Origin: Williamsoniiplasma luminosum
GTDB taxonomy: Bacteria; Bacillota_I; Bacilli_A; Mycoplasmatales; Mycoplasmataceae
Length of the DNA stretch: 64,000 nucleotides
Direction: 5' to 3'
Assembly: GCF_002803985.1 (NCBI RefSeq)
Contig: NZ_CP024963.1
Coordinates: forward strand, 124,001 to 188,000
The notes under the pieces were generated by a model. It worked only from the letters and a program-made list of their open reading frames with translations. It did not search any database and was not told where the DNA came from. The translations under genes and the position numbers were made by a program. Positions 11,457-22,225 of this stretch are shown here, one piece after another (within the stretch, counting starts at the first letter, position 1; each line of letters starts with the position of its first letter).

Positions 11457-13033
11457 TATTTTCCTAACTCAGCGAAGTCTTGCTGAGTGCCATAGTTGGT
11501 TGGTTGATAATCTTTAATTGATTTAGTGATTTTGACAATCACTTTTTCAATTTCTTTGGTGATTTGGCTTGTTAATTGATCATCGAAAGCTTTTTTTATT
11601 TCTAAAGCGTTTCTCAATTTAGATGCTTTGGCATCTTTTTTAAAGTGTGCCAAAATTTCAATTTTGAAATTTTGCATTTCTTTGACACTTAATCATTTAA
11701 TTAATTTAGCTTTAATTGCTAACAATAAAATCGCTTCATCAACTTGAGCAAGTGGTTCGTTTTGTTTTTGTTTCAAAATTTCAATAATTCGAGCACCATG
11801 ATCTAAAATCGCTTTAGTTGTTTCATCTAAATCTGAACCAAATTTTGAAAATGATTCTAATTCATAATATTGAGCTAATTCTAATTTTAAAGTTCCAGCA
11901 ACTTGTTTAATTGCTTTAATTTGAGCAGAAGAACCAACTCGACTAACTGATAGTCCGATGTTAACAGCGGGTCTAACTCCGGCATTGAACAAGTTTGTTG
12001 ATAAGAAAATTTGCCCATCAGTGATTGAAATCACATTGGTTGGAATGTAGGCAGAAATGTCTCCGGCTTGGGTTTCAATAATTGGTAAAGCAGTAATTGA
12101 ACCACCACCATAATCTTGATTTAAACGCGCAGCTCTTTCTAATAAACGTGAGTGAAGGTAAAAGACATCTCCTGGATACGCTTCACGACCTGGTGGACGA
12201 CGTAATAACAATGACATTTCACGATATGCCACCGCATGTTTGGATAGGTCATCATAAATAATTAAAACATCATCACCGTTTTCCATTCATTCTTCAGCAA
12301 TTGTCACCCCTGTATATGGGGCAATGTATTGCAATGGTGCACTTGCTGATGCTCCAGCATTAACAATGGTTGTATAAGTCATTGCCCCGTGTTTTTTTAA
12401 TTTTTCAACAACTTGAGCAATGGTTGAATCTTTTTGTCCGATTGAAACATAAATACATTTCACACCAGTTTCTTTTTGATTGATAATTGCATCAATGGCA
12501 ATTGCGGTTTTACCTGTTTGACGATCTCCAATAATTAATTCTCTTTGACCACGACCAATGGGGATGGTTGCGTCAATTGATAATAACCCTGTTTCTAGTG
12601 GTTGATCAACAGATTGACGAGCCATAACTCCAGTTGCAATTTTTTCAACTGGAGAACTTTTTGTTGTATTGATTGGACCATTGTCATCAATTGGTTGCCC
12701 AAGAGCATTAACAACTCTTCCAATCATCGCATCTCCAACTGGAGTTTCTACAACTGTTCCTGTACGTCGAACAATATCGCGTTCTTTAAGTAAAGAATCA
12801 TCTCCTAAAATAACAGCTCCAATCGCTCCTTCTTCTAAGTTCAAAACCATTCCATAAACGTTGTGCGGGAAGAGTAATAATTCACCCATCATCGCTTTAT
12901 CTAAACCATAAATCAATGCCACACCATCACCGACTGTAACGATTGACCCTTGTTCAGATTCAACAACATTTTTGCCATAGTTTTTGATTTGCATTTCAAT
13001 AATTTCAGAAATTTCTTTAATATTTAAAGCCAT
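11456..13033 (-). CDS. atpA: ATP synthase alpha subunit
   Basis: The regulatory, nucleotide-binding F1 subunit. 525 residues with TGA as Trp at two sites that split it under the standard code (12284-12286 and 11690-11692 region). Walker A is [22 protein letters not shown] and the [15 protein letters not shown] segment are typical. A strong GAGGAGG site precedes the ATG at 13033. TAATG overlap with atpG. Confidence 0.97.
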
Positions 13034-13051
13034 AAGATTCCTCCTCTCGTT

Positions 13052-13603
13052 CTATTTTTTAATCAATATTTGATTATGTAGTTGGTCAATTTGACCTTTA
13101 ATTGATCCATCAAAGACATGGTTAGCAATGATGATCATTACCCCACCAATTAAGCTCAAGTCAATTTTATTGACTAAGTGTATTTCTTTGTTAAATTTTT
13201 TGGTTAGTTTGCTTTGCATCGCATCCATTTGGGTTTGAGTTAGTGGTTTTGTTGACCATGCAACACCATAAATAATATTATGAAAATCAAGTAACTTTTT
13301 ACGCATGTTTTTTAAGATGACACGAGCATAGTTAAATGTATTTTCATCACATAATATTTTAAAAGCATTAATAAAGTATTCATTGACCCCAGTTTTTGTA
13401 AAGGTTTGATCAATAATTTCTTTTTTGGTTGCTTCAAAACCAAGGCTTCGAATTGCTAATATTTTTACAAAATCTTCTTTATCTTTTAGTGCATCAATAA
13501 TCACGGTTGCTTCAGTTACAAAGCGATCAATTTGTTTTGTTTCAATCGCGATTCTTTTTAAAGCATCGCCCCAACTTTCGATCACACTTTCTTTTAAAAT
13601 CAT
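13052..13603 (-). CDS. atpH: ATP synthase delta subunit
   Basis: Delta fixes the peripheral stalk to the top of F1. The 183-residue protein is poorly conserved, as is usual, but has the helical N-terminal domain (SWGDALKRIAIETK) and a C-terminal segment VNKIDLSLIGGVMIIIANHV matching the delta consensus D-x-S-L-I-G-G-x-x-I. It lies between atpF (4-base gap) and atpA (18 bases). Confidence 0.93.
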   Translation of the reverse strand: MILKESVIESWGDALKRIAIETKQIDRFVTEATVIIDALKDKEDFVKILAIRSLGFEATKKEIIDQTFTKTGVNEYFINAFKILCDENTFNYARVILKNMRKKLLDFHNIIYGVAWSTKPLTQTQMDAMQSKLTKKFNKEIHLVNKIDLSLIGGVMIIIANHVFDGSIKGQIDQLHNQILIKK

Positions 13604-13607
13604 GATT

Positions 13608-14144
13608 TTAAATTAAGTCCTTGATAAAATCATCAATAATTTGTTTATTTTTTTCTTCATCAATGTTTTCTTCTAAAATTTTAGAAGCTGCTAACATTGC
13701 TGTTTCAATAATTGATTTTTTGATTTGATCTTGGGCTTTTTCCCTTTCTTGAATAATTGAAGATTTGGCATGATTTTGTAAATTAGTTGCTTCGATTGTT
13801 GCTGATTCTAAAATATCTGCTTTTTGCGAGTTTGCATCCAAACGCGCATTTTTCACAATCACTAAAGATTCAGATTTTGCTTCATTTAAAATTGTTGCAG
13901 CTTCTTTTCGATCTTTATTTGCTTGAATTTGTTTATCAACAACCTCATTTAAAAGTTCGTTAATTTTTGCTCTACGTGCATCAACAGCTTTTCTAAATGG
14001 TTTGTACATTAATTTAGATAAAACTAAAATAATCACAATTGAGGCAAGAATGTGAGCAATCAAATTCGGAATATTCGGAAATAGCAAACCAATAACGTCA
14101 GGAACACCTTGTGTTGTTGCTAAAAATGAAATATCTAACATCAT
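13608..14144 (-). CDS. atpF: ATP synthase b subunit
   Basis: The membrane-anchored peripheral stalk. 178 residues: one transmembrane segment near residues 26-45 (LIAHILASIVIILVLSKLMY), then a long charged helix to the C-terminus. Some Mollicutes make b as a lipoprotein; no lipobox cysteine is present here. Confidence 0.95.
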   Translation of the reverse strand: MMLDISFLATTQGVPDVIGLLFPNIPNLIAHILASIVIILVLSKLMYKPFRKAVDARRAKINELLNEVVDKQIQANKDRKEAATILNEAKSESLVIVKNARLDANSQKADILESATIEATNLQNHAKSSIIQEREKAQDQIKKSIIETAMLAASKILEENIDEEKNKQIIDDFIKDLI

Positions 14145-14174
14145 TTAATTCCTCCTTTTTATAATATTTAAATT

Positions 14175-14510
14175 TTAATTAACAACGAATGCTAATAAGA
14201 CTGCAATAACTAGAGCATAAATCGCCCCTGATTCAGCAATTCCTGCAGCAATAATCATTGTTGATGTAATTTTTGATGCCATTTCTGGGTTACGCCCAAT
14301 TGCTAAACAAGCACCTTGACCAACAATTCCTTGACCAATTCCTGCTCCAAGAACTCCGATTGCAGCAACTCCTGCTCCAAGATATTTCAATCCAACACCA
14401 ATTCCAATATCGGTTGTTGCTTGACCTTCTGCAAATAAATTTGGCATAATTGCCATAACAGACATAAATAAACTTGCGTAAACGTCTGTCATAATTCCTG
14501 TAAGTAACAT
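14175..14510 (-). CDS. atpE: ATP synthase c subunit
   Basis: The proton- or ion-carrying ring subunit. 111 residues against the usual 70-80; the extra part is a hydrophobic N-terminal stretch of about 35 residues before [14 protein letters not shown]. The two-helix hairpin has the polar loop GRNPEM and the essential carboxylate Glu93 in GIAESGAIY. Several ATGs occur at the N-terminus, so the true start could be a little downstream. Confidence 0.95.
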   Translation of the reverse strand: MLLTGIMTDVYASLFMSVMAIMPNLFAEGQATTDIGIGVGLKYLGAGVAAIGVLGAGIGQGIVGQGACLAIGRNPEMASKITSTMIIAAGIAESGAIYALVIAVLLAFVVN

Positions 14511-14522
14511 TTTTTTCTCCTT

Positions 14523-15380
14523 TTAAATTAACACAACTTGTGTTTTTTCTTCTTTTGTTTGTAATAATTTTTCTTCTGTTTCAAGAAGATTTTTTTCGAC
14601 ATCCATCGTGTCTGATTCTTCTCCCATTGCCTCGGCTCAATATGATAACGTCAACATCGCAAAGACCACTGCTTGAATTACCGAATCGAACATATCAAAG
14701 TATAAATGACAAAACGGTGTAAACAAGGTCGTGAAGATGTTGAAACCTGATCAAAAGTATTGCAATTGTGCATTTCAATAATTTGGATTGGTTGAATCTC
14801 AAATCTCAACGATATTTCCACCACCTCAACCGGCTTGCATCCCAATTCCCATGGCATAAAGCAATCCCATAATAATTGATCCACCTAATAAGTTACCAAA
14901 TAAACGAAACGATATCGAGATTAGTGGAGTGAATTGTGTAAACAATTCAATTGGGTTTATATAGCGCTTTAAATATGCAAATTTTTGATATTTAAAACCA
15001 AAATAATAAATAAAGATGAAAGTCACAATCCCCATTGATAAAGTAATGGTATAAGAGGTCATTGCTGATTCGATCCCTAACAATGATGTCAGCGAAGAAA
15101 TCACAATATAACTAATTAAATACATTGCGTATGGTGTTAACTTACGATATTTTTTACCCATAATCGAAACAACCATGTTCTCAATCGACGTGATAAACAT
15201 TTCGATTAAAACTAAAAATCCACTCATGCGCTCTTCAACTTTTTGATTTCGAATTTTCACATTAAAAACAATCGAAATACTACAAACAACAATTGTTGTT
15301 AATAGGATCGAAATCAACTGCATTTGCGGTTCTCATAAGCTACCAGCTAAATCTAGTGTTGCTAAAAAATTTATATTCAC
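14523..15380 (-). CDS. atpB: ATP synthase a subunit
   Basis: The stator half-channel of the membrane sector. 285 residues with many TGA (Trp) codons after the conserved region. The start chosen is GTG at 15380, with GAGGGAA just upstream; it adds NINFLATLDLAGSLWEPQ before the first ATG. The conserved helix around PLISISFRLFGNLLGGSII carries the essential Arg. The C-terminus is an unusual Glu/Lys-rich tail of about 35 residues. Located between atpI and atpE. Confidence 0.95.
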
Positions 15381-15395
15381 AATTTCCCTCTCTAC

Positions 15396-15794
15396 TTATA
15401 AAATTTCATTCTTAAATAATGGAATTAATAACACGGGCGTTAAACCAAGTAAAATTCCAATTCAATTAAAAATGAGGTTTGGAATTAAAAATCCCATGAT
15501 TAATGGAGTAGCATAGATTCCAACTCGCAAAACATAAAAGAAATAATATAAAAAATAGTTTTCATTTTTCACCAATGTTTTGGTTGCAAAAATAACGACA
15601 TAAATTCCTAATAAAGAAAAAATAAAACCTAATACCAAGCCAGTCATCCAATTTCAACTAATAGTTTTAAATCCAACCAAGATACCTAAAACTAGTGTTA
15701 ATATTGCAATCAATGCGACAAGCGAGGTATATGATATAACTTTTCACTTATTATTAATTTTTATATTTTTAATTTTATGAATGGCACTTTTCAT
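15396..15794 (-). CDS. atpI: AtpI-like membrane protein, first gene of the atp operon
   Basis: 132 residues with TGA as Trp (including at the W in NKWKVISY and SWNWM). Four hydrophobic segments are seen, grouped as two pairs. Position immediately upstream of atpB, and topology, match the F-type ATPase i subunit thought to help assemble or regulate the c-ring. Sequence identity to AtpI is low by eye, so the name rests mainly on synteny. GGAG precedes the ATG at 15794, and a TATAAT lies about 20 bases further upstream. Confidence 0.75.
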
Positions 15795-15811
15795 ATACAC
15801 TCACTCCATTA

Positions 15812-15817
15812 ATTATA
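15812..15817 (-). promoter_or_regulatory. -10 element of the atp operon
   Basis: TATAAT on the minus strand 18 bases upstream of the atpI start, with the upp terminator immediately beyond, fits the operon promoter. A matching -35 at normal spacing is not clear. Confidence 0.45.
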
Positions 15818-15850
15818 ATAATACTCCTATGTTTTAAAAAACAAAGAAAA

Positions 15851-15869
15851 AAATAGCAAAATGCTATTT
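15851..15869 (-). terminator. Terminator after upp
   Basis: AAATAGC/GCTATTT hairpin, flanked on the minus strand by T7. It separates upp from the atp operon. Confidence 0.7.
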
Positions 15870-15888
15870 TTTTCAATCTTTATGGGAA

Positions 15889-16512
<624 letters not shown>

Positions 16513-16630
16513 TTTTTTCTCCTTATTCCGTTTAAATAATAAGATATTAAATACCCAAGTACAAATGAATTTTTATTTAATGTGAATTTATTCAAGCAAA
16601 ATTTATGTTTTTTGATTATTTCACTAAAAA

Positions 16631-16652
16631 CAACACCAAAATTTTGGTGTTG
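16631..16652 (-). terminator. Terminator between secreted family copy A and upp
   Basis: Perfect 22-base palindrome CAACACCAAAATTTTGGTGTTG, flanked by T on the minus strand. It follows the gene at 16683. Confidence 0.65.
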
Positions 16653-16682
16653 TTTAAAAATTGCGAAGTGCTAAAAATATCT

Positions 16683-17114
16683 TTATTGAGCTCAAGGTCC
16701 ATAAATGTTAAAAAATGCATATGTGCTAAATCAAATACCTTTATGATTTGAATCCAAATCCATTATATATTGAGTTCCCCCTTTCAACAACAACGTTCTT
16801 CCCATCATTTGAGTAATATCCATAAATGAAACATGTTGCAATTCTGGGATTAATTCGTTGATCACAGCAGTTGCTTGATTAAAAGTTTCAACATGCTTAA
16901 ATTCTACAGCTATGGCTGTTGTTAGAATTTGACCTAAATGCAATTTAGCATAACCAAATCAATATCAATATGTTTCTAGTCAAAATCCGGGATTATCTGT
17001 TAATTGCTCATTTTGGTTTTTGTTTAGATTGTTTTTTTGCACAATGTTGGGCATTGTGGTTGTCACTGGAGTTGCACATAGCAATCCAGTTGTGAATAAA
17101 ATTGTGAATTTCAT
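16683..17114 (-). CDS. Secreted Trp-rich family protein, copy A (short form)
   Basis: Unrecognised family with four members in this window (A-D). Copy A has 143 residues: an N-terminal signal peptide (MKFTILFTTGLLCATPVTTT), a short linker, then the conserved C-terminal domain of about 100 residues: WLETYWYWFGYAKLHL, then IPE, GGTQYI, HKGIWFST and final GPWAQ. It lacks the roughly 85-residue helical middle region of B, C and D. Most Trp are TGA. GAAAGGAAA is the ribosome site; a hairpin and T6 lie in the leader. No lipobox, so it is likely exported free. Function unknown. Confidence 0.8.
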
Positions 17115-17130
17115 AATTTTCCTTTCTTTA

Positions 17131-17168
17131 TATTTAAAAAACTTAATCAAATATAGTTCTTTTAAGTT
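17131..17168 (-). promoter_or_regulatory. 5' leader hairpin plus T-tract of copy A
   Basis: On the minus strand AACTTAA and TTAAGTT pair around a 15-base loop, run into TTTTTT, and are followed about 20 bases later by the ribosome site and ATG 17114. It resembles an intrinsic terminator placed inside the leader (attenuator-like). Equivalent elements precede copies B, C and D. Confidence 0.45.
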
Positions 17169-17184
17169 AGTTATAACTTAACGT

Positions 17185-17874
17185 TTATTTAGGTTCACCC
17201 CATTCTGCTCAAGGTCCATATGCATCTAAATATACTCATGTGCTGAACCAAATTCCGGTGTGATCACAGTTGAGTTTTTGTATGTAAGGAACCCCACCGT
17301 TTCGTTCCAAAATTTTTCCCATTGCACCTGTCATCAAGTGAAAATACGATAGTTCTGGAACCAAGTATTCTATTGCTCCTTGAAATTCTTCCGCATCACG
17401 TGGATATGCTTTAATAAGTTTTTCGACGAGTTCATCACCGAAATGTAATTTTGCATAACCAAATCAATATCAATATGTTTCTAGTCAAAACCCGGGCGTA
17501 CTTGTTAATTGTTGTGAAGACTGAAATGCAAATTTATTATTTTGAAAAGTGATTATTTTCGACATATATGCTTGATTCAAAATTGTTTTAAATTTTGAAT
17601 CTAAAAATATTTTTTCGATTGCTGGATTTTTTATTTCTTTAATTTTTTCTTTATTTAATGACAAGAGACCATTTTTGGTTATCAAAGCATTTAAAAAAAT
17701 GCTCTTTATTTGTTCTTCATTTTTTGGATTAATTTGTTTTTGCAAAATCATGATTAAATTTTCAAAATCATAATTGTCTAGCTTTGTTTGAACATTTTTA
17801 ATCATGTTTGGCATGATCGTTATTATAGGGCTTGTACTTAACAATCCCGTTGTGAGTAAAATTGCTAATTTCAT
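17185..17874 (-). CDS. Secreted Trp-rich family protein, copy B
   Basis: 229 residues: signal peptide MKLAILLTTGLLSTSP, a charged helical middle region of about 100 residues (for example NEEQIKSIFLNALITK, AIEKIFLDSKFKTILNQAY), then the conserved C-terminal domain WLETYWYWFGYAKLHF, VPE, GGVPYI, HTGIWFST, GPWAEWGEPK. Copies A and B are adjacent and nearly identical over the WLETYWYWFGYAKLH segment, so they look like a tandem duplication. Trp are mostly TGA. It may be a secreted effector, bacteriocin-like or surface-associated protein; none of these is shown by the sequence. Confidence 0.85.
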
Positions 17875-17890
17875 AAATTTCCTTTCTTGT

Positions 17891-17943
17891 ATTTCAAAAA
17901 ACCTAATCGAATAAGGGTTGGATTTTATTAAGTTTTTTGAAAT
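17891..17943 (-). promoter_or_regulatory. 5' leader hairpin plus T-tract of copy B
   Basis: Two 17-base arms (17891-17907 and 17927-17943) are complementary with one mismatch (a G-U pair in the transcript), around a 19-base loop. The 3' arm contains T6 and is followed by GAAAGGAAA and ATG 17874. This is the longest of the four family leader hairpins. Confidence 0.55.
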
Positions 17944-18082
17944 TATTATGTGATTATTTGTTTATTTATTTCCAAACTCATTACCGTAATGAATTCTTAT
18001 ACTTTAATTATATTCTTCGCTGATAAAATTACTTTGTTTTTAAAACAATTTAGGTTTATTATGAAGAGGTAAATTTTGCACA

Positions 18083-18110
18083 AAAAAATCTTTGGTTATT
18101 AAACCAAAGA
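18083..18110 (-). terminator. Terminator after glyA
   Basis: TCTTTGGTT pairs with AACCAAAGA around four bases; on the minus strand T7 follows. Confidence 0.75.
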
Positions 18111-18131
18111 GTGATCTTTTTTTCATTTTTA

Positions 18132-19376
18132 TTAATATTTAATTCCTGTGTAAATTGGGAATTTTGCACAAAGTTCATGAACTTCTTTTGCTAATTTTTT
18201 AACATTTTCTTCTGAGTGATCTTTTAATGCAGCAGCAATGATATCAGCAACTTGTGTGAATTCTTTTTCCTTGAATCCACGTGTTGTCATTGCTGGTGTC
18301 CCAACTCTGATTCCTGATGTATTAAATGGTGTTTCTTCATCAAATGGAAGTAACTCTTTGTTAACAATGATTCCAACAGATTCAAGAATTTTTTCAGCTT
18401 TACGACCGGTTACCCCAAAAGCACTTTTAACTTCTAAGTTTAATAAGTGATTATCAGTTCCCCCAGTTAACATATAAATACCATTTTTGCGGAATGATTC
18501 TTCCATGGCTTTTGAATTTTTAATAATTTGTTTTCCATATTCAACAAATTCTGGAGTTGAAGCTTCTAATAAAGCTTGAGTTTTTCCAGCAATTTGGTTT
18601 TCCAAAGGTCCACCTTGTGAACCTGGAAAAACTGCAGAATCAACTTGTTTTGCATATTTTTCTTTACATAAAATAACTCCCCCACGAGCTCCACGTAAAG
18701 TTTTGTGTGTGGTTGTTGTCACAATATCGGCATATTCCATTGGATTTGGATGTTGCCCTGTTGCTACTAATCCTGCAATATGGGCCATGTCAACCATGAA
18801 CATTGCTCCAACTTTATCAGCGATTTCACGGAATTTTTTTCAATCAATAATTCTTGAATAAGCACTAGCACCAGCCACAATTAATTTTGGTTGGTGTTCT
18901 AAAACAACTCTTTCGACTTCAGCAAAATCAATTTCTTCTGTTTCTTTATTAACTCCATAAAATTTGAAATCATATAATGTTCCAGAAAAATTTAAATGGA
19001 AACCATGAGTTAAATGCCCACCAGCATTTAATGACATTGAAACTACTTTATCTCCTGGTTTTAAAATCGCTTTATAAGCTGCTTCGTTAGCTTGTGAACC
19101 AGAATGTGGTTGAATGTTGGCGTGATCGGCATTAAATAATTTTTTAACTGTATCCACTCCTAATTGTTCAACTTGATCAATAAATTCACAACCTCCATAA
19201 TATCTTTTAAAAGGCATTCCTTCAGCATATTTATTAGTTAAAACTGATCCATTGGCGATTAATACCGCTTCAGAAACTAAATTTTCTGAAGCAATTAATT
19301 CGATATGGTTTTGTTGTCTTTTTAATTCGTTGTTCATTGCTTCTTTTAGCAATGGGTTTAATTCTTTATTTTGCAT
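18132..19376 (-). CDS. glyA: Serine hydroxymethyltransferase
   Basis: PLP enzyme that interconverts serine and glycine and charges tetrahydrofolate with one-carbon units. 414 residues, one TGA (Trp) in [32 protein letters not shown] and the PLP-lysine motif [14 protein letters not shown] are all present. The start overlaps the end of rpiB by 11 bases, so the two are co-transcribed. Confidence 0.97.
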
Positions 19377-19809
19377 AGTTTTTTAAAACCTCTACTCTTT
19401 CTTTGTGTCGTCCACCTTCAAATTTTGTTTTTAAAAATGTATCAACAATTTTAATTGCTTTATCATCAGCAATTAACCTTGCTCCCAATGATATGACATT
19501 GGCATCATTATGTTTTTTAATTAATTCAGCGGTTTGAGTTTCATAACTCAAACCAGCAACTACACCTTTAACTTTGTTAGCAGCGATTGAAATCCCAACT
19601 CCAGTTCCACAAATTGTGATTCCTAAACTGTTGGGATTTTCAACGACCTTTTTTCCTAACTCGATTCCTAATTCGGCGTAATTACTCGTGATTCCGTCGT
19701 TGTTCCCAAGATCAACCACATGATAATTTTGTTCTCTTAAATGCTTAACAAGGGCATTTTTCATTTCAACACCAGTATGATCGTTTGTAATATAAATATT
19801 TTCTTTCAT
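19366..19809 (-). CDS. rpiB: Ribose-5-phosphate isomerase B
   Basis: Interconverts ribulose- and ribose-5-phosphate (or a related sugar phosphate). 147 residues, RpiB/LacA/LacB fold, with NDHTGVEMK at the N-terminus, the catalytic Cys in [17 protein letters not shown] and GARL near the C-terminus. Preceded by an AGGTTTT site; overlaps glyA. Confidence 0.95.
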   Translation of the reverse strand: MKENIYITNDHTGVEMKNALVKHLREQNYHVVDLGNNDGITSNYAELGIELGKKVVENPNSLGITICGTGVGISIAANKVKGVVAGLSYETQTAELIKKHNDANVISLGARLIADDKAIKIVDTFLKTKFEGGRHKERVEVLKNYAK

Positions 19810-19885
19810 AAAACCTCCATTACAAGTATTTTAACAATAAAAGAAAATAAAAAGAATAGAGTTAAAATAATTATGAGGTATTTGT

Positions 19886-20182
19886 ATGAAAGATTATGTT
19901 ACTGCTAGAGAATTCTATGAAAAATTAGAACAAGGGTGAAAAGTTATTGACGTGAGAAGCCCACAAGAGTTAAAATACTTGCAAAAATTTCCCAACTCAA
20001 TTAATATCCCTTATCCTGAAGTTGTTGACCGGATGACACACTATTTTCCGGATAAAAATGTCAAATTAATTACATTATGTAATGCTGGGAACCGTTCGGG
20101 AATGACTGCCAGAGCTTTTCGTCGACGTGGTTATTTAAATGTTTATGTTTTAAATGGTGGAATTGAAGGTTTAGACCTATAA
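19886..20182 (+). CDS. Single-domain rhodanese-like protein
   Basis: 98 residues, one TGA (Trp). VIDVRSPQE begins the fold and the active-site loop CNAGNRSG supplies a Cys with a following Arg, as in sulfurtransferases. It probably carries persulfide sulfur; the acceptor is unknown. GAGG lies 8 bases before the ATG at 19886. It diverges from rpiB and has its own terminator. Confidence 0.9.
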
Positions 20183-20237
20183 AAAAACTTCTTAAAAGTA
20201 TTAATTTTGTTTTTTAACAAATCAGCATTTAAGATCG

Positions 20238-20262
20238 AAAAAAGTAGGTTTCCCTACTTTTT
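20238..20262 (+). terminator. Terminator after the rhodanese gene
   Basis: AAAAAGTAGG pairs with CCTACTTTTT around three to four bases. Confidence 0.7.
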
Positions 20263-20276
20263 ACCCTTATACTTTT

Positions 20277-20305
20277 TTGTGAACCGAAAATTAAAATGAT
20301 ATTAT
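20277..20305 (+). promoter_or_regulatory. Promoter of an orphan RNA
   Basis: TTGTGA, a 17-base spacer and TATTAT form a standard vegetative promoter with no coding frame downstream on this strand. Confidence 0.5.
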
Positions 20306-20311
20306 TAAATT

Positions 20312-20413
20312 AACCAATGGTTTGTTGGGGATATAAGAAGCGTATTCCTTTTTAGGAAAAACGCGTGCAACTTTATTGTTGTAATGTGCAAGCACTATTG
20401 TGCTTGTTTTTTT
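20312..20413 (+). ncRNA. Unassigned small RNA
   Basis: About 100 bases between the promoter at 20277-20305 and a strong terminator (CAAGCAC, TATT, GTGCTTG, T7). Internal stems: CCAA/TTGG near the 5' end; GCGT/ACGC closing a TTCC/GGAA hairpin; CAAC/GTTG. The flanking gene on the right is on the other strand, so this is not a leader. Family not recognised. Confidence 0.5.
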
Positions 20414-20452
20414 ATGTTTTAAGATGCTGTGCATTCTAATAATTAAAATTGA

Positions 20453-21148
20453 TTATTGTTCTGTTCAAGGACCGGCTCATCCAAATGATAAGAACCCATA
20501 TGTTCCAAACCAAATACCTTTATGAAGTGAGTTGACACTATTTATGTAACCAGTTCCACCATATACAAACAAAGCCGGACCCATGGTTGGGGCTAAGGTT
20601 GTAAATTCGGGGATGATATAAAGTACAGCCCCAATTGATCCAAGTGGGTCATATACTTCTTTAAAAGCGTCTGCCAAATCGGTGGTTAATTGATTATCTA
20701 AATGTAATTTACAATAACCAAATCAATACCAATATGTCTCAATTCATAACCCTCTTGTTGTTGTCAATAATTTTTGATTTTTAAATTCAAATTGATTATT
20801 TTGATAAACAATACTTTTAGAAGCATACAGTTCATTTAAAATACTAGAAAATTCTTTACTTGAAAAGATTTTTTCAAGTTTAAGATTTTGCATTTGCTTG
20901 ATTTTGTTACTATCAATTTTTAACAAATCATTTTCTTTAACAATTGAATTTAAAAAGATTTGTTTAATTTGTTTTTGATTTTTTTCATTAATTTCATTAC
21001 TCATAATTTTGGTTATTTTATCTAAATAACCATTTTCATTATTGTTTGTTTTTGATCCTTCATTTTGTTTTACCACAACTTGTGGTAGTGTTGCGCTAAC
21101 TGGACTGGCCATTAATAAACCAGACCCCAGTAAAACTATTAATTTCAT
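20453..21148 (-). CDS. Secreted Trp-rich family protein, copy C
   Basis: 231 residues. Signal peptide MKLIVLLGSGLLMASPVSA, an Asn/Lys-rich middle region with helices (QKQIKQIFLNSIVKEN, LEKIFSSKEFSSILNELYA), then the C-terminal domain WIETYWYWFGYCKLHL, IPE, GGTGYI, HKGIWFGTY and GPWTEQ. It is the only copy with Cys in the WFGYxK motif. It stands alone, with the ABC exporter genes next upstream on the same strand 360 bases away. Export or immunity by that transporter is possible but unproven. Confidence 0.85.
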
Positions 21149-21164
21149 AATTACCTTTCTATGC

Positions 21165-21187
21165 TAAAAAACTTAATTATATTAAGT
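21165..21187 (-). promoter_or_regulatory. 5' leader hairpin plus T-tract of copy C
   Basis: ACTTAAT (21171-21177) pairs with ATTAAGT (21181-21187) around three bases; on the minus strand T6 follows, then GAAAGG and ATG 21148. A TATAAT overlaps the hairpin, so promoter or operator is the alternative reading. Confidence 0.45.
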
Positions 21188-21511
21188 ACTCAATATGATT
21201 ATTTTTTAGAATTATTATTTATTACTATTTTTTCAAAGTTATTAATCGAATGATGACTAATAATTTATACTTATATTTTAATTCTTTAAATTGTGAAATG
21301 TTGAAGAATTAAAATAAATCCAAAAGTTTTATTGTTATCATTGTGTAACCTTTATCATCAAATAGGCCACGCCCAGATAATTTTCCATCCTTAACATGTG
21401 AAATAAATATGAATTATCCTACTTTTTAAATTTTAAGTTGGAACAACATATGTTTGTCGGAAAATGACAAATAATTATTAGAAAATGAAATTACAAGTGT
21501 CACTTTGTCAT
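21188..21511. other. Intergenic region between copy C and the ABC permease
   Basis: About 320 bases, very AT-rich. No frame with a ribosome site and no clear hairpin terminator was seen. It should hold the promoter of copy C. Confidence 0.4.
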
Positions 21512-22225
21512 CTATTTTCGATACATTTTTAAAGAAACATAAAATAAATAAAGCAAGAATATAATTCAAATGACTATACTTATAAAAGTGATTATTAATT
21601 GTGTAGAAGATAAACTAATTGCTGCAATTACATAGCTATAAAACATATATAAACACCCAAATGGAGTTAGAACTTCAATATAGAAATATTGATCCATCAT
21701 TGTTTGAAGTGGCACTGTAATTCCAGAAATGAATATCAATACATAAAATATAAACATTGAATACGGAATTATTGCATTAATCGAATTAATTAATGGGCCC
21801 AATATTATTGCTATAATAAAAGCTAATGTGTAAGAAATAAAAGAAAAGCTAATTAGCATTAATATTGTTTTGTAATCAACCTGAATTTTAAAACCCAATA
21901 ATGCTATTAAAAACAAAATCACAGCAACAAATTCAAACATAATTAAGTTTACAAAATATAAAGCGCTTGTGTATTTAGTAATTGCCCCTTTAATAATTAA
22001 GTAATGCTTAATTCTTTTTTCAATCTTATCTGAACAAATATAAATGCTAATTGGAATAATTGTACTAGTTAATGAGACCAATAAGACCAAAGCCATAATT
22101 CCATAATTTAAAAAATCTTTTTGTAATAATAAACCAAACAAGATCATTAATGCTATGGGCAAAATAACGCTAAAAATTCAATTAATTGGTGTTTTAATAA
22201 TTCTTATTAATTCTATTTTAAACAT
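21512..22225 (-). CDS. ABC-2 type exporter permease
   Basis: 237 residues with six hydrophobic segments typical of ABC-2 permeases (first segment at residues 17-37, last near the C-terminus). ATG 22225 begins MFKIELIRIIKTP. Its start overlaps the end of the -1 frame of the ATPase gene by 8 bases, arguing that the shifted frame is the functional one for coupling. Substrate unknown; the nearest same-strand gene downstream is secreted family copy C. Confidence 0.82.

Noticed and set aside
16760-16776. GAACTCAATATATA on the minus strand looks like another copy of the 4457/7322 repeat.
   Set aside because: It is 14 bases, lies inside the coding sequence of family copy A (TQYIMDL) and lacks the remaining repeat.
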